DNA of 64,000 nucleotides from an uncultured Coriobacteriaceae bacterium (GCA_902793195.1 CADBCS010000004.1:119404-183403); one strand, 5' to 3'. Positions 1 through 9,752 are shown, counted from the first letter of the stretch. Notes: generated from the sequence alone by a model not told the origin. Program-made: numbers and translations.

Positions 1-574
1 CGGAGATGGCGCCTACGGCCACCTGCCTGCGTGCGTCGAGCAGGCGGTCAAGATCACGTCGCAGCTCCCATGCCCAGCTGCCAAACTTCATGCCAAAGGT
101 CATGGGCTCGGCGTGGATGCCGTGCGTGCGGCCCACGCAGAGCGTGTCGCGCTCCTCGAAGGCACGACGCAGACAGATCTTGCCCAGCTCGCGCACATCC
201 TCGACAATGAGGTCGGTCGCTTGCGCAAGCTGATAGCACAACGCCGTGTCACCCAAGTCGGAGCTGGTCATGCCATAGTGCACCCAGCGGCTGGGCTTGG
301 GCTCGCCCTCGGGCACTTCGCGATCGATGTAGGATCCCATGTTGGTGAGAAACGCAATCACGTCGTGGTTGGTGACCGCCTCGATCTCGTCGACCTCCGC
401 GCGGTCAAACGACGCGTGCGCGCGAATCCAAGCCGCCTCATCGCGCGTGATGCCAATCTGACCCATCTCGGCGTGCGCCTCGCAGGCAAGCACCTCGATC
501 TCCTGCCAGATGGCATACTTGTTCTCCAACGAGAAGATGTGGCCCATTTCGGTTCGGGTGTAACGGTCAATCAT
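1..574 (-). CDS. purB: Adenylosuccinate lyase, N-terminal part (cut by window edge)
   Basis: Adenylosuccinate lyase of the fumarase/aspartase superfamily splits adenylosuccinate to AMP and SAICAR to AICAR in cytosolic purine synthesis. About 191 residues are visible, running off the left edge without a stop. The start MIDRYTRTEMGHIFSLENKY is typical of the family, and further in are HYGMTSSDLGDTA (around residue 98) and GRTHGIHAEPMTFG (around residue 148), which hold substrate-binding and catalytic residues. The ATG at 572-574 (read on the minus strand) has an AGGAAGG ribosome site upstream. purA and purD lie in the same window about 59 kb away, on the same strand but not in the same operon. 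Confidence 0.95.
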   Translation of the reverse strand, partial: MIDRYTRTEMGHIFSLENKYAIWQEIEVLACEAHAEMGQIGITRDEAAWIRAHASFDRAEVDEIEAVTNHDVIAFLTNMGSYIDREVPEGEPKPSRWVHYGMTSSDLGDTALCYQLAQATDLIVEDVRELGKICLRRAFEERDTLCVGRTHGIHAEPMTFGMKFGSWAWELRRDLDRLLDARRQVAVGAIS

Positions 575-696
575 GCGGATTCCTTCCTGAGGCGTATTCC
601 TTACGCCATTCTATAGGAGTTGTGCCAGGCGTGTCTTGGCAAGTCTCGCTCGCCGCGTTGCCGCAGAGCGGGTATGACCGTGGCGAAGCAACGAAG

Positions 697-3231
697 CTAC
701 TCGCTCACCACCTCTTCCTGGGCAGGCTCGACTGCCTCCTCGCTGGCCACTCCCAGCCCAGACAACGTCCCCGTGAGCTCAGTCACGCTGTTCTCCCAAC
801 CTTCCTTGGCGACAAAGGTGCGCAGGGCGTTCTCGCAGGTGCCCCATTCCTTGTCGATGGCAGCGTTTGCGAGGTCGGAATACTCGTTAGCCGCGCCGGT
901 GGGCACATAGCTGTTAACGGCAACGATATAGGTGGCGCTGTCGTCGATCGCATCCCCCCTTACCATCGAGCAACTCGTGATGCGAGAGCCGGTTGGTTTG
1001 CTCCAATCCACCGAGAGCGTCGCACCACCCAGCACGAGCACGTCACCAGAGTTCCTAGGCCACGAATACGTCGAGGCCGCTCCCTCAAGGGCCTCCTGCA
1101 TGCTCTTGCCATCATCGAGCTTCTGCCGTACGTAGGCCTCTTGCTTGTCGTATACACCCCGACACGCCAACATGATATCGAGAGAATGCTCTAAGGTGTT
1201 ACGGAGCTGTTTGCCAGTGAGCTTGCGCGTCTCGAGCGTGTCGCCATAGGGCGAGATGGAGAGCACATCCTGATACGACACGTCCCCGCTGGGAACGCCC
1301 CCACGAATGTCACCCGCATTCTCGAGCGCGAGGTCTGCTCCCGTGTAATCAAGGTATGCCGCCGTCACTACGCGTCCAATGGGCTCGTCGCGCGTACGCA
1401 GCCATTCCCACGAAAGCTTGAGGTCAGCAACATCTTCCACATTGGTCTTGCGGAAGGGATAGTCGTACCCCCTCGAACTCGTACCCACCCGCCGCTCAAG
1501 CGTCGTCTTCTCCCCATCCTCGATGGCTTGGACGAGGTCGTCTATGCCCGAGTTGGCCAGATCGTCGGCAACGGCCTTCTCGTAGTCCACCAGCGTCTCC
1601 TTGGTGTCTATTCCGTCCCACGTGTCGTTGCCGTCCGTATCGTTGAGCACAAGGTCGAGCGTGCCCACATAGTGGAAGTAATAGTCCGCCTCCACCAAGG
1701 CAACGCCATGGTTGTCCTTGTCCTTGACCAATCCCTTGGCGCTCGAGCTGGTCCTATCTATCTTGATGTGCTGGTGTCCGGCTATCACGGCATCCAGACC
1801 CGAGGTCTTGGCAATGAGGCTCTCCGGGTCATCGTAGTGCGCGAGAGCTATGACCACATTGCAGCCTTTCTCCTTACGCAACTCGGTCGCAAGTTCGTTT
1901 GCGCGCACGGCGGCATCCGAAAATTGCTGAAGGTGGGATACGTTAGCCGAGGCAGCCATCCCGTAGAACGACTCCCCGCTCACACCAAGGATGCCTACGC
2001 GCACCTTGGTTCCCTCGTCGGAGGCCACATCCTTCACCACGTAGTCGTTCTTGAAATACCTGCTTCCGTCCTTTGCGCGCACGTTCCCCGCGAGAATCGA
2101 GAAGGCGTGGTTTTGGTCCAGCTCCTTAAGGCGCGCGTCCCCATAGCTCCAGTCGTGGTTGCCGGGCGTGGTGGCATCCACGCCCACCGCGTCCATGAGC
2201 CGTGCGATGCTCTCCCCCTGCTCGACAGTGGCGAACGACTGCCCGTGGAAGGTGTCGCCCGCATCGAGCAGCAGATCCGGCTCGGTCTTGTCCTTGAGCG
2301 CCTTGAGCGCCGAGTACCCAATGGCCTTGTTGTCCTTGTTGCGCTTGTAGTACCCATGGGTGTCGTTGATGTGCATCACGTGGATGGTTGCCTTCTTGGG
2401 CGTGGGAGTCGGTGCCGGGTCTGGCACTGGGGTGGAATCAGGCGTCGGAGCGGGCGTTTGGTCCGGTGTTGGCGTGGGTGTCGGGTCTGGGGTGGGCGCA
2501 GGCGTTGGGGTGTCATCGCTTGTGGGCGTAACCTTTGTGCCAGTCATGGTCGCGCTCAGATCAACGCCCACGTTTGCGTAGGTCATGGCAAGCGACTCCT
2601 GCTGCTGCACGCTTTCTCGCTTGGCGCTCTGAGCCCATGCCCGCTGGGGCTCGGGCACAGCAAGACTTGAACTCAGGGCAGCTATCGCAACTATGGCAAT
2701 GAGGGTCCGCTCCGACTTTCGCCCGCGTCTCGCCAAGACGATTCCCGCAACAAGCACGGCCAGACCACCGGCGACAAGCAGCCATGTCGATGAGGTGCCG
2801 TCACCTGTTTGTGCAAGGTTCGTCTGGGAGGATTCCGCAACCGCAGATGCCCGGTCCTTCGTGGACGAACCCGTCTTTTTGGAGGTTCCGGTGAGCTTTG
2901 TGCCGCTCTGTCTCACAAGTGTGAGGTCGAGCGTGAGCGAACCTCCCGCCGACATGCTCTGGGCCGTCGCGCTATTCGCCTCACGAGCCACGAACCCATT
3001 GGGAATCGTGGCGACAAGACGGGCATCTTCGACCACGACTCCCGAGGTGTTGGTGCCAATCACCGTCGCACGAACCGTCTCGCCCTCGGAATAGAAGTCC
3101 TTGTCATACGCTATCGAAATGGTGAGGTCATCGTCTGCCGCCCAGGCCACGCCAGGCAGGAGCACCAGTGCCAGCAACGCCGTTGCCACACATGCCAAAA
3201 GACGAACGGCCATCGATTGCTTCGTGTTCAT
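697..3231 (-). CDS. Secreted 5'-nucleotidase/metallophosphatase with internal sorting-like signal
   Basis: Predicted 844-residue exported enzyme of the UshA/5'-nucleotidase type, releasing phosphate and nucleosides from extracellular nucleotides. Order seen: signal peptide (1-32, ending GVAWA), a small beta-rich domain resembling DUF11-type surface modules (35-130), LAQTGD plus a hydrophobic helix and Arg/Lys residues (139-172), a second hydrophobic stretch ending AWA (176-200), a Thr/Pro repeat linker (about 236-285), a metallophosphatase domain beginning HINDTHGY with GNHDWSYGD, and the C-terminal 5'-nucleotidase domain. ATG at 3231 is preferred because GGAGAGGGTGGG precedes it; an ATG ten codons upstream has no ribosome site. 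The sorting-like signal in the middle of the chain is unusual. The enzyme family is secure, the anchoring mode is not. Confidence 0.88.
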   Translation of the reverse strand: MNTKQSMAVRLLACVATALLALVLLPGVAWAADDDLTISIAYDKDFYSEGETVRATVIGTNTSGVVVEDARLVATIPNGFVAREANSATAQSMSAGGSLTLDLTLVRQSGTKLTGTSKKTGSSTKDRASAVAESSQTNLAQTGDGTSSTWLLVAGGLAVLVAGIVLARRGRKSERTLIAIVAIAALSSSLAVPEPQRAWAQSAKRESVQQQESLAMTYANVGVDLSATMTGTKVTPTSDDTPTPAPTPDPTPTPTPDQTPAPTPDSTPVPDPAPTPTPKKATIHVMHINDTHGYYKRNKDNKAIGYSALKALKDKTEPDLLLDAGDTFHGQSFATVEQGESIARLMDAVGVDATTPGNHDWSYGDARLKELDQNHAFSILAGNVRAKDGSRYFKNDYVVKDVASDEGTKVRVGILGVSGESFYGMAASANVSHLQQFSDAAVRANELATELRKEKGCNVVIALAHYDDPESLIAKTSGLDAVIAGHQHIKIDRTSSSAKGLVKDKDNHGVALVEADYYFHYVGTLDLVLNDTDGNDTWDGIDTKETLVDYEKAVADDLANSGIDDLVQAIEDGEKTTLERRVGTSSRGYDYPFRKTNVEDVADLKLSWEWLRTRDEPIGRVVTAAYLDYTGADLALENAGDIRGGVPSGDVSYQDVLSISPYGDTLETRKLTGKQLRNTLEHSLDIMLACRGVYDKQEAYVRQKLDDGKSMQEALEGAASTYSWPRNSGDVLVLGGATLSVDWSKPTGSRITSCSMVRGDAIDDSATYIVAVNSYVPTGAANEYSDLANAAIDKEWGTCENALRTFVAKEGWENSVTELTGTLSGLGVASEEAVEPAQEEVVSE

Positions 3232-3280
3232 GTCCCACCCTCTCCATAACGCCTTAAACAAGTGCCCCTACGCTGCACCC

Positions 3281-4657
3281 CTACGACGCTGCGAGCGCCG
3301 CGCGCGCCTCCGCAAGCTGGTCCGTCACGACCCCATTGCCCGTTCCGCCATACGTCGTGCGCGCTCTGGCGATGCCAGCCGGGTCGAGCGTACCCACCAC
3401 ATCGTCGCCAAACAGTTCGCTTGCCTCCTGCAGCTCCGCAAGCGTGAGGTCCTCCAGACCACACCCACGCCTCTCGCACTCGAGCACCAGGCGTCCCACC
3501 ACGGCGTGCGCCTCTCGAAACGGCATACCGTGCTTGGCCAAATAATCTGCCACGTCGGTTGCCGCCGAGAAACCCGTGCCGGCCTCGGCCAACATGCGGT
3601 CTTCGTTGACGTGCATGGTCTCGAGCATGCCCGCCATGATGGCCATGCAGTCCCCAAGCGTGCGTGCAGCGTCGATGGGACCCTCCTTGCACTCCTGAAG
3701 ATCCTTGTTGTAGGCCAACGGCAACGACTTGCACGTGGTGAGCAGTGCCATGAGGTCACCGTACACGCGACCGCACTTGCCGCGCGTGAGCTCGGCGAAG
3801 TCGGGGTTCTTCTTTTGCGGCATGATGGAACTTCCCGTGGAATAGGAGTCCGAAAGCGTTACGAAACCAAACTCCGAGCTGCTCCACAACACAATCTCCT
3901 CGCACAGCCGCGAGAGGTGCATCATGCTCACTGCGCAGGCATACTCAAGGTCCAGCAGATAGTCTCGGTCGCTCACCGCATCCAACGAGTTGGGGATTGC
4001 GCGCGAGAAGCCCAGCAGCTCCGTCGTACGTGCGCGATCGAGCGGATAGGTGGTTCCGGCAAGTGCGGCAGCGCCCAGGGGATTGGCATCGGCTGCGTCG
4101 AAGGCGGCCTGCAGGCGTGTGGCGTCACGGTCGAACATCCAGAAGTACGCCAGCATATGATGAGAGAACAGCACGGGCTGCGCATGCTGCAAGTGCGTGT
4201 ATCCGGGCATAACCACGTTGAGGTGGGCCTCTGCGACATCTGTCAGCACACGACGCAACTCCCTGTTGCCCTCCATAAGATCCGCAATGAGGTCTTTGGC
4301 CAGGAGCCTGATGTCGGTCGCCACCTGGTCGTTTCGGGAGCGACCCGTGTGCAGGCGTCCGCCGGCAGCACCTATGCGCTCGGTAAGCGTGCGCTCAATG
4401 GCCATGTGCACGTCTTCGTCGTTGATGTCCCACATGAAGGTTCCCGCCTCGATCTCATCCGAGATCTGGGTGAGACCACAGACGATGGCGTCGCGATCCT
4501 CGTGCGATATCACACCCTGTTCGGCCAGCATCGTGGCATGCGCGATGGATCCCCGTATGTCCTGCTGGGCCATGTGCTTGTCCACCTCTAGCGACGCACC
4601 GAACTCCTGCGTAAACGCGTCGACGCCACCCTCGAACCTACCGCCCCACAATGCCAT
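3281..4657 (-). CDS. argH: Argininosuccinate lyase
   Basis: Argininosuccinate lyase catalyses the last step of arginine synthesis, argininosuccinate to arginine and fumarate, in the cytosol. The 458 residues match the usual length. The superfamily signature GSSIMPQKKNPD is present near residue 280, and the N-terminus LWGGRFEGG is characteristic of ArgH. The ATG at 4657 has AGGAGG seven bases upstream. It ends 49 bases before the nucleotidase gene on the same strand. No argG or other arg gene is visible in the window, so it is either isolated or part of a cluster outside. Identification is firm. Confidence 0.96.
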   Translation of the reverse strand: MALWGGRFEGGVDAFTQEFGASLEVDKHMAQQDIRGSIAHATMLAEQGVISHEDRDAIVCGLTQISDEIEAGTFMWDINDEDVHMAIERTLTERIGAAGGRLHTGRSRNDQVATDIRLLAKDLIADLMEGNRELRRVLTDVAEAHLNVVMPGYTHLQHAQPVLFSHHMLAYFWMFDRDATRLQAAFDAADANPLGAAALAGTTYPLDRARTTELLGFSRAIPNSLDAVSDRDYLLDLEYACAVSMMHLSRLCEEIVLWSSSEFGFVTLSDSYSTGSSIMPQKKNPDFAELTRGKCGRVYGDLMALLTTCKSLPLAYNKDLQECKEGPIDAARTLGDCMAIMAGMLETMHVNEDRMLAEAGTGFSAATDVADYLAKHGMPFREAHAVVGRLVLECERRGCGLEDLTLAELQEASELFGDDVVGTLDPAGIARARTTYGGTGNGVVTDQLAEARAALAAS

Positions 4658-4817
4658 GATCCATGCCTCCTGTCGAAACTATCAAGTATGCAGGTATTCT
4701 ACAACTTGGCGTTGTGTCACACGCCGTAAACGAGGCGTTACCCCTGTTGCCACGCGGGTCCAAGGTCCTGCGGCGCGTGCTATGCTTTGTCATATTCATA
4801 GCAAATAGGAGGTCCCC

Positions 4818-5630
4818 ATGGAATTCGTACTTGGTCTTGCGCCCTGCGGGTTTCCCAAAGACGGCGACGCGCTTCTGCAGATTGATCGCTATGCACGTAA
4901 TGCCAAGCAGAATGGGGTCGACCTCCTTGTCTTTCCCGAAAACCTCATGTGCCCTCACGAGCTGTCGGTGCCAGAGCTCGTCGAGATTGCGGAGCCTCTC
5001 GACGGCACCTTTGTGCAAACGATTCGCCGCATCGCGCGAGCATGTGGACTCTGGATCGTCTTTACCATGTACGAGTCAAGCCCAGCCCACAAGCTTCCCT
5101 ACAACGCTGCCGTCGTCGTGGACGGCCAGGGGTCGCTGCGTGGGCTGTATCGCAAGTGCCACCTGTACGACGCACACAGAGTACGTGAGTCGGAGCGCAT
5201 GTTGGCAGGAAATCGGTTGTGCGACGCCATCCACGCCCCGTTTGGAACCTTTGGCCTAGGCATCTGCTACGACCTGCGCTTTCCAGAAGTCTCGCGGACG
5301 CTGGCCCTTAAAGGCTGCGACCTCATGCTGTTCCCGTCCGCATGGCACGACGGACCCCACAAGCTTGAGCATTGGGAGACGCTCCTTCGAGCACGCGCCA
5401 TCGAGAACGAGTGCTTTGTGGCAGGCGTGTGCCATGGTGGTCCACGGTATGTGGGGGTAAGCATCGCATGTGATCCCTTGGGACAAGTGGTCGCACGCTC
5501 CACCGGCGACCTTATGACGTGCGCAATCGACCTCAAGGCCGTATGCTCCGCACGCGAGGCGATGCCGATCTTCGAGCATCGCAGACCATCCCTTTACCAA
5601 GCGCTGGCACAAGGTGAGCCCAGCTCATAG
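4818..5630 (+). CDS. Carbon-nitrogen hydrolase (nitrilase superfamily, omega-amidase-like)
   Basis: 270-residue nitrilase-superfamily amidase. The catalytic triad is visible: Glu41 in VFPEN, Lys113 in YRKCHLYDA and Cys150 in GICYDLRFPE. The last motif and the length resemble omega-amidases, which deamidate alpha-ketoglutaramate-like products, but the true substrate cannot be read from sequence. The start ATG has AGGAGG at the right spacing. It is divergent from argH, with 160 bases between them, and convergent with the coiled-coil gene downstream. The superfamily call is secure; the specific reaction is inferred. Confidence 0.9.
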   Translation: MEFVLGLAPCGFPKDGDALLQIDRYARNAKQNGVDLLVFPENLMCPHELSVPELVEIAEPLDGTFVQTIRRIARACGLWIVFTMYESSPAHKLPYNAAVVVDGQGSLRGLYRKCHLYDAHRVRESERMLAGNRLCDAIHAPFGTFGLGICYDLRFPEVSRTLALKGCDLMLFPSAWHDGPHKLEHWETLLRARAIENECFVAGVCHGGPRYVGVSIACDPLGQVVARSTGDLMTCAIDLKAVCSAREAMPIFEHRRPSLYQALAQGEPSS

Positions 5631-5664
5631 ATACCTGCCATGCGTAATTCGCCCCAGTTTGCCA

Positions 5665-6354
5665 CTAGGCGTAGTAGTGCGTCTCCTCCACCAGTTCCCG
5701 AATCTCGGCGGCAATTACGTCTGTCTCGCTCTCCACGTCCTCGCCCGATAGCTTGTTTAGCTCGGCCTGGAGCTTCTCGAGCTCTAAAAGCAGACGGTCG
5801 TTTGCATGCTGTATGCTGCCCATCTCCTCGAGCACGGAGCGCATGACCTCAAGTCGATGCATCTCGGTCTGCTTGTTCTCAAGACCCCCCGCGCGATCAA
5901 TTCGATCAAGGCGCAGATACTCCGCTGAGTCGAAGGCCTGCATGCGATTGGCAATCTGGGCGGAATTCGACAAGATGCCGTCGCATGCCGACTCCACGGG
6001 AAGGGAGAACTTGTCCCAAGTAAGGCTACCCTCCTCGAACTCCCTCCGCAAAAGCGAGAGGATGTCCTTGCGCAGAAGGTCTTGGCGATTAAACGTCTCG
6101 ATCACGTCCTGGGCATACACGCCAAGCGCATCATCGTTCTCGTACCCGTGCGCCACGCGCAACACCTGCTCTCTGGAGACGTTCTTGTCTGCGTCCAGAT
6201 ACGCATAGGGTTGTGGCTTCTTTGCAGCTGCGAGCCCCTTTCTGCCACCCGAGCCCCAGCCTGCGGCACGACCGACTCCCCAGACGAACCCACCAACCAA
6301 AGCGCCGACGACCACAACGACAAAAACACCAATGGCAACAAACACGCCGCTCAT
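5665..6354 (-). CDS. Membrane-anchored coiled-coil protein of unknown function
   Basis: 229 residues. A single hydrophobic helix at the N-terminus (about residues 3-30, Val/Gly-rich) is followed by a small basic glycine-rich stretch, a helical middle and a long Glu/Leu/Arg-rich coiled coil (about 150-225). No catalytic motif or named family is recognised. ATG at 6354 is chosen because GGAGG lies five bases upstream; a longer reading starting 17 codons earlier has no ribosome site. The topology suggests a cytosolic coiled coil tethered to the membrane. Divergent from the Rpn-type nuclease gene. Confidence 0.7.
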   Translation of the reverse strand: MSGVFVAIGVFVVVVVGALVGGFVWGVGRAAGWGSGGRKGLAAAKKPQPYAYLDADKNVSREQVLRVAHGYENDDALGVYAQDVIETFNRQDLLRKDILSLLRREFEEGSLTWDKFSLPVESACDGILSNSAQIANRMQAFDSAEYLRLDRIDRAGGLENKQTEMHRLEVMRSVLEEMGSIQHANDRLLLELEKLQAELNKLSGEDVESETDVIAAEIRELVEETHYYA

Positions 6355-6467
6355 TCTGGCCTCCAAACCCCGACCCGTCGAACCCAAGCATACCGCAACA
6401 CACACGCGCCGCCACGCTGTCCTTTGCCGCGCAACCAGATTCTATCACAAAACCCAAACATTTGTTC

Positions 6468-6496
6468 TTGACAAACGAATGTTCTGTTCCTAAACT
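6468..6496 (+). promoter_or_regulatory. Sigma70-type promoter for the Rpn-like nuclease gene
   Basis: A perfect -35 TTGACA (6468-6473), a 17-base spacer and TAAACT (6491-6496, 4 of 6 consensus) lie 29 bases before the start codon at 6526. The spacer contains AAACGAATGTTC, whose reverse complement GAACATTCGTTT resembles the GAAC-N4-GTTY core of Gram-positive LexA boxes. The promoter is supported by sequence; the LexA idea is only a suggestion. Confidence 0.6.
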
Positions 6497-6525
6497 CTGT
6501 CTCACCCGCCGTAGAAAGGAGTCAC

Positions 6526-7362
6526 ATGAGGGCAATCGACTGGAACCACATCACCATTACCGACAACTACATGTTCGGCACCGTCTTTCGAGACCCGCTG
6601 CTGTGCCAGGAGCTGCTGGAACGGATACTCAACATTCCCATCGACAAGGTGGTCTTCACCGGTGCCGAGCACACCTTGTCGCCCGAGATTGGTGCCAGGG
6701 GCATTCGCATGGACGTGCATGTTGCCGACAGCGCCGGCACCATCTACGACGTAGAGGTGCAAAACGCAAACGAGGGAAACCTCGAGAGAAGATCTCGCTA
6801 CTACCTGAGCGCCAACGACATCGACTGCATCGCCCCGGGCATTGCCTATGACGAGATGCGCAACTCGTTTGTCATCTTCATCTGCACCTTCGATCCCTTT
6901 GGGCGTGGTTTGTCGCGCTACACCATCACTCCGCACTGCAAGGAGGACGGTGTCGAGATGTCAGATGGCACTTCGCGCATTTTCGTCAACGCAAGCGCAT
7001 GGAATACGTGCGAAGACGCACGACTTAAGCCCTTCCTTCAATATCTATCTGGGGATACCATGGTAGACGATGACTTTTCGAAGAAGGTGGACCAAGCCGT
7101 GCGTATGGTGCGGCAGCAACCTGAATGGAGGCGCAATCGAATGAAGCTCGAACGCTACCTTGAGGAGCAGCGCATCAAGGCAATTAGAGAGGGCCGTGCC
7201 GAGGGTCGTGCCGAGGGTCGTGCCGAGGATCAACGCGCCAATGCCGCCCTCGCCGCAGCGCTCGTGGAGGCGAGTCGCGAGCAAGAGCTCGTGGAGGCCA
7301 TGCTCAACGAGGACGTGCGACAAAGGCTGCTGGCGGAGTTCGGCATACACATGGGCTCGTAA
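6526..7362 (+). CDS. Rpn-family recombination-promoting nuclease / PD-(D/E)XK transposase-like
   Basis: 278-residue member of the Rpn/PDDEXK transposase family, whose studied members are DNA endonucleases that raise RecA-independent recombination. The nuclease core is visible: Asp63 in RMDVHV and Glu77-Gln79 in DVEVQ, after the typical opening ITDNYMFGTVF. The C-terminal third is a charged helix carrying three perfect in-frame GRAE units, a linker often seen in this family. The start ATG has AAAGGAG upstream and its own strong promoter. No inverted terminal repeats or target duplications were seen, so it looks like a resident gene, not an active transposon. Confidence 0.85.
   Translation: MRAIDWNHITITDNYMFGTVFRDPLLCQELLERILNIPIDKVVFTGAEHTLSPEIGARGIRMDVHVADSAGTIYDVEVQNANEGNLERRSRYYLSANDIDCIAPGIAYDEMRNSFVIFICTFDPFGRGLSRYTITPHCKEDGVEMSDGTSRIFVNASAWNTCEDARLKPFLQYLSGDTMVDDDFSKKVDQAVRMVRQQPEWRRNRMKLERYLEEQRIKAIREGRAEGRAEGRAEDQRANAALAAALVEASREQELVEAMLNEDVRQRLLAEFGIHMGS
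7189..7224 (+). repeat. Three tandem 12-bp repeats encoding GRAE
   Basis: The unit GAGGGYCGTGCC occurs three times head to tail inside the nuclease gene. Because the period is a multiple of three, slippage would lengthen or shorten the linker without breaking the frame. Confidence 0.9.
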
Positions 7363-7478
7363 CCCCTCGCCACGCGTTAGCCCATAGGAATGAGTCGGGG
7401 GTTCTCGCAATCCCCATACATTGTGGGAACGCCCGCCATGCACACGACATCCGGTCCAACGTATGATGGGAGACAGCT

Positions 7479-8462
7479 ATGGTTCGGTTTGGCATTCTAG
7501 GCGCGGGCAATATCGCCAATCGGTTTGCCGCAAGTCTTGGATACGAGCGGCATGCGACACTTGTCGCCGCAAGCTGTCGCAGCCGGAAAAAGGCCGTCGA
7601 GTTTCTATCCAAGGTACCGTGCGATGCGGATGCCCGTGCATATGGCTCGTACGACGAAATGCTTGGCGACAACAGCGTTGATGCTATCTATCTGGCACTT
7701 CCCCACAGCCTGCACAAGGAGTGGGCCTGCAAGGCGCTACGAACCGGCAAGGCGGTGCTATGCGAGAAGCCCGCATGCCTCTCGGCCCATGAGATGCGCG
7801 AAATCGCCAAGACGGCCCACGACACACGGACGCTCTTCATGGAGGCAATGAAACCCCGTTTCGTACCCCTGTATGGGCAGGTGATTGCCGCACTGCCCAA
7901 GATTGGAACCGTAACGCGCATTGAGGCCACGCTTTGCAACGACATGCTGGGAATGGTTGAGGGGTCAAACAGCTACCATATGGCACCGGGTCCCGGCGCC
8001 GGGGTTCTTTTGGACTGCGGAATCTACTGTGCCAGTTGGATAGCCCAGTTGTGTCCCGGTGAATTGAAGCTCACCTCAATTGAGGGAGTCACCAAGAACG
8101 GAATCGACATCTATGCCAACGCCTGGTTCGATCACGATGGCATGCAGGTTCAGCTGGAGTGTGCATTCGACCGTGCCAAGCCACGCACCTGCACCATAGT
8201 GGGAGAGTGCGGCACCATTGTGGTGGAGGAGCTTCACCGGCCACAGTGTGCGACGGTTCTTGCCAGCGGCGAAGAGCTCGTCATGGACGTCCCCTACCAT
8301 GTGGACGACTTCTTTGGGGAGCTGCATCACTTTGTGGAACTCGTCGAGCAGGGCGTACCCGAGTCCAGTCTCATGACACTCAGCGACTCCCTACGCTGTG
8401 CCCAGATCATCGACGCCATCCGCGACTGCTTTGACACCGCGCCCAACATCGAACGTCTCTAG
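7479..8462 (+). CDS. Gfo/Idh/MocA family oxidoreductase
   Basis: 327-residue NAD(P)-dependent dehydrogenase of the glucose-fructose oxidoreductase/inositol dehydrogenase family. A Rossmann GILGAGNIANRF motif sits at residues 5-16 and the family EKP motif, with the catalytic Lys, at 96-98 (LCEKPAC). The C-terminal GFO_IDH_MocA domain is of normal length. GGGAG lies before the ATG. Substrates in the family are sugars, inositols or diols and cannot be told here. It stands alone between the nuclease gene and the convergent redox pair. Confidence 0.92.
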   Translation: MVRFGILGAGNIANRFAASLGYERHATLVAASCRSRKKAVEFLSKVPCDADARAYGSYDEMLGDNSVDAIYLALPHSLHKEWACKALRTGKAVLCEKPACLSAHEMREIAKTAHDTRTLFMEAMKPRFVPLYGQVIAALPKIGTVTRIEATLCNDMLGMVEGSNSYHMAPGPGAGVLLDCGIYCASWIAQLCPGELKLTSIEGVTKNGIDIYANAWFDHDGMQVQLECAFDRAKPRTCTIVGECGTIVVEELHRPQCATVLASGEELVMDVPYHVDDFFGELHHFVELVEQGVPESSLMTLSDSLRCAQIIDAIRDCFDTAPNIERL

Positions 8463-8493
8463 CGCAGCTTTCAACACGTGTCTGGACGCTGCG

Positions 8494-9174
8494 CTAGCCA
8501 GCAAGCATCCGAAGCCACACGCCCAAAAGACCTGTCGCCATGAGCACACCCATAGCCATCAGGAATACCCCGCACACGCGGTTGATAACCCCATAGTGCC
8601 GCTTGGTCCACTCAAAGGCTGCCTCCAGACGACCGAGCAAGACAGCAGAGAGCACAAAGGGCACCCCAAGACCAACGGAATAGCAGAGCAGCAGCGCTAC
8701 TCCCGTGGCCATGCTTGCCGACGAAGCCGCAAGGCTCAACGCGGAGGCCAGAAACGCACCCACGCATGGTGACCAACCAATGGCGAACACCAGACCAAAC
8801 AGCACCGAACTGCCAAAGCCACGTGGGATTATGGTCGTATTCGGACGCAACGTGCGCTCCAACAACGGGACGCGCAGCACACCCGCATAGTTGAGGCCCA
8901 ACACGACCAAAACCACACCGCACACCACATCCATAATGCGACCATGGCGCACCAGCAGAGCACCCAAGGTACCCGCAAAGGCTCCCAGGGACACGAACAC
9001 CAATGAGAAACCGAGCACAAAGCCCAACGAACACACTGCGACGCGACGCGTGTCACCCACCGCATCCTCCTGCGAGCCACCCGCAAAGTAGGCAAGATAT
9101 ATGGGTAGCATCGGCAGCAGGCAGGGTGACACAAACGTGACGATGCCCTCGAGGAACGTGAGCAGATAGTCCAC
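8494..9174 (-). CDS. ccdA: CcdA-like thiol:disulfide transmembrane electron carrier
   Basis: 226-residue integral membrane protein with about six helices. The CcdA/DsbD-beta family passes reducing electrons from cytosolic thioredoxin across the membrane. The paired cysteines are visible in FVSPCLLPMLP (helix 1) and GWSPCVGAF (helix 4). The start is GTG at 9174, two bases after the stop of the thioredoxin-like gene, so the two are almost certainly co-translated, CcdA reducing its partner at the outer face. Length is normal. No cytochrome c maturation genes are nearby, so a role in extracellular thiol or peroxide reduction is as likely as cytochrome assembly. Confidence 0.93.
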   Translation of the reverse strand: MDYLLTFLEGIVTFVSPCLLPMLPIYLAYFAGGSQEDAVGDTRRVAVCSLGFVLGFSLVFVSLGAFAGTLGALLVRHGRIMDVVCGVVLVVLGLNYAGVLRVPLLERTLRPNTTIIPRGFGSSVLFGLVFAIGWSPCVGAFLASALSLAASSASMATGVALLLCYSVGLGVPFVLSAVLLGRLEAAFEWTKRHYGVINRVCGVFLMAMGVLMATGLLGVWLRMLAG

Positions 9175-9176
9175 GG

Positions 9177-9752
9177 TTACACCTGCTCTTCCAGTTCTGC
9201 CCGCAGGAGCATGGGGTCAACCATACCGGGAGTCACGGAAAGGATTTCTCCGTCGGCAGCAACGACGACCGTGGTGGGTAAGGACCGGGCGGCAAATGCG
9301 ATGCTGGCCTCCCGATTCGAGTCGTAATACACGGGAAGTCCCTCGAAGCCGTTCTGTTCAAGCCACTCGGCAGTCGACTCCTCGCGCTCACGCCTACCAT
9401 CCACGCAGTCCACGAATGCAAACGACACGCGACCCTCATAGTCATCTGCGACCTTCTTAAGATCTGGCATCTCCCTTACGCAATAGGGGCACCATGTCGC
9501 CCAGAAGTTAATGACGAGCGGCTTCTTGTCCGCGATGGCCAAGAGCGTTGTTTCCTCTCCCGTACCGGTATAGACAGTCGCATCGAAGTCCACGAGCATC
9601 TTACGCTCGTCCATTGGCTCCGAGGAGCTGGCAGACGATGTGGTCTCAACCTTATGCTCGCCTCCAAGCACGTTGTAGCCCACAAGCGCGCCCGCGAGCA
9701 CTACGACGAGCACGACGGCCACAAGCACCGCATTACGCCTCCCGTTGTCCAC
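9177..9752 (-). CDS. Membrane-anchored TlpA/ResA-like thioredoxin
   Basis: Extracytoplasmic thioredoxin-fold protein: one N-terminal membrane helix, a Ser/Glu linker and a TlpA-like domain with active site WATWCPYC and the cis-Pro loop SLPTTVV. It probably works with the CcdA protein encoded two bases downstream. Start choice is uncertain: the GTG at 9752 has AAGGGGG before it, while ATGs at 9770 and 9809 are in frame with weak ribosome sites. The GTG form leaves a short cytosolic tail before the helix. Confidence 0.88.
   Translation of the reverse strand: MDNGRRNAVLVAVVLVVVLAGALVGYNVLGGEHKVETTSSASSSEPMDERKMLVDFDATVYTGTGEETTLLAIADKKPLVINFWATWCPYCVREMPDLKKVADDYEGRVSFAFVDCVDGRREREESTAEWLEQNGFEGLPVYYDSNREASIAFAARSLPTTVVVAADGEILSVTPGMVDPMLLRAELEEQV

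Noticed and set aside
1528..2670. 380-residue plus-strand open frame
   Set aside because: Lies wholly antisense to the nucleotidase gene, has no ribosome site or recognisable domain, and is explained by the high GC of the opposite codons.
6526..7362. The Rpn-like gene as part of an insertion sequence
   Set aside because: No inverted ends or direct target repeats were found around it.
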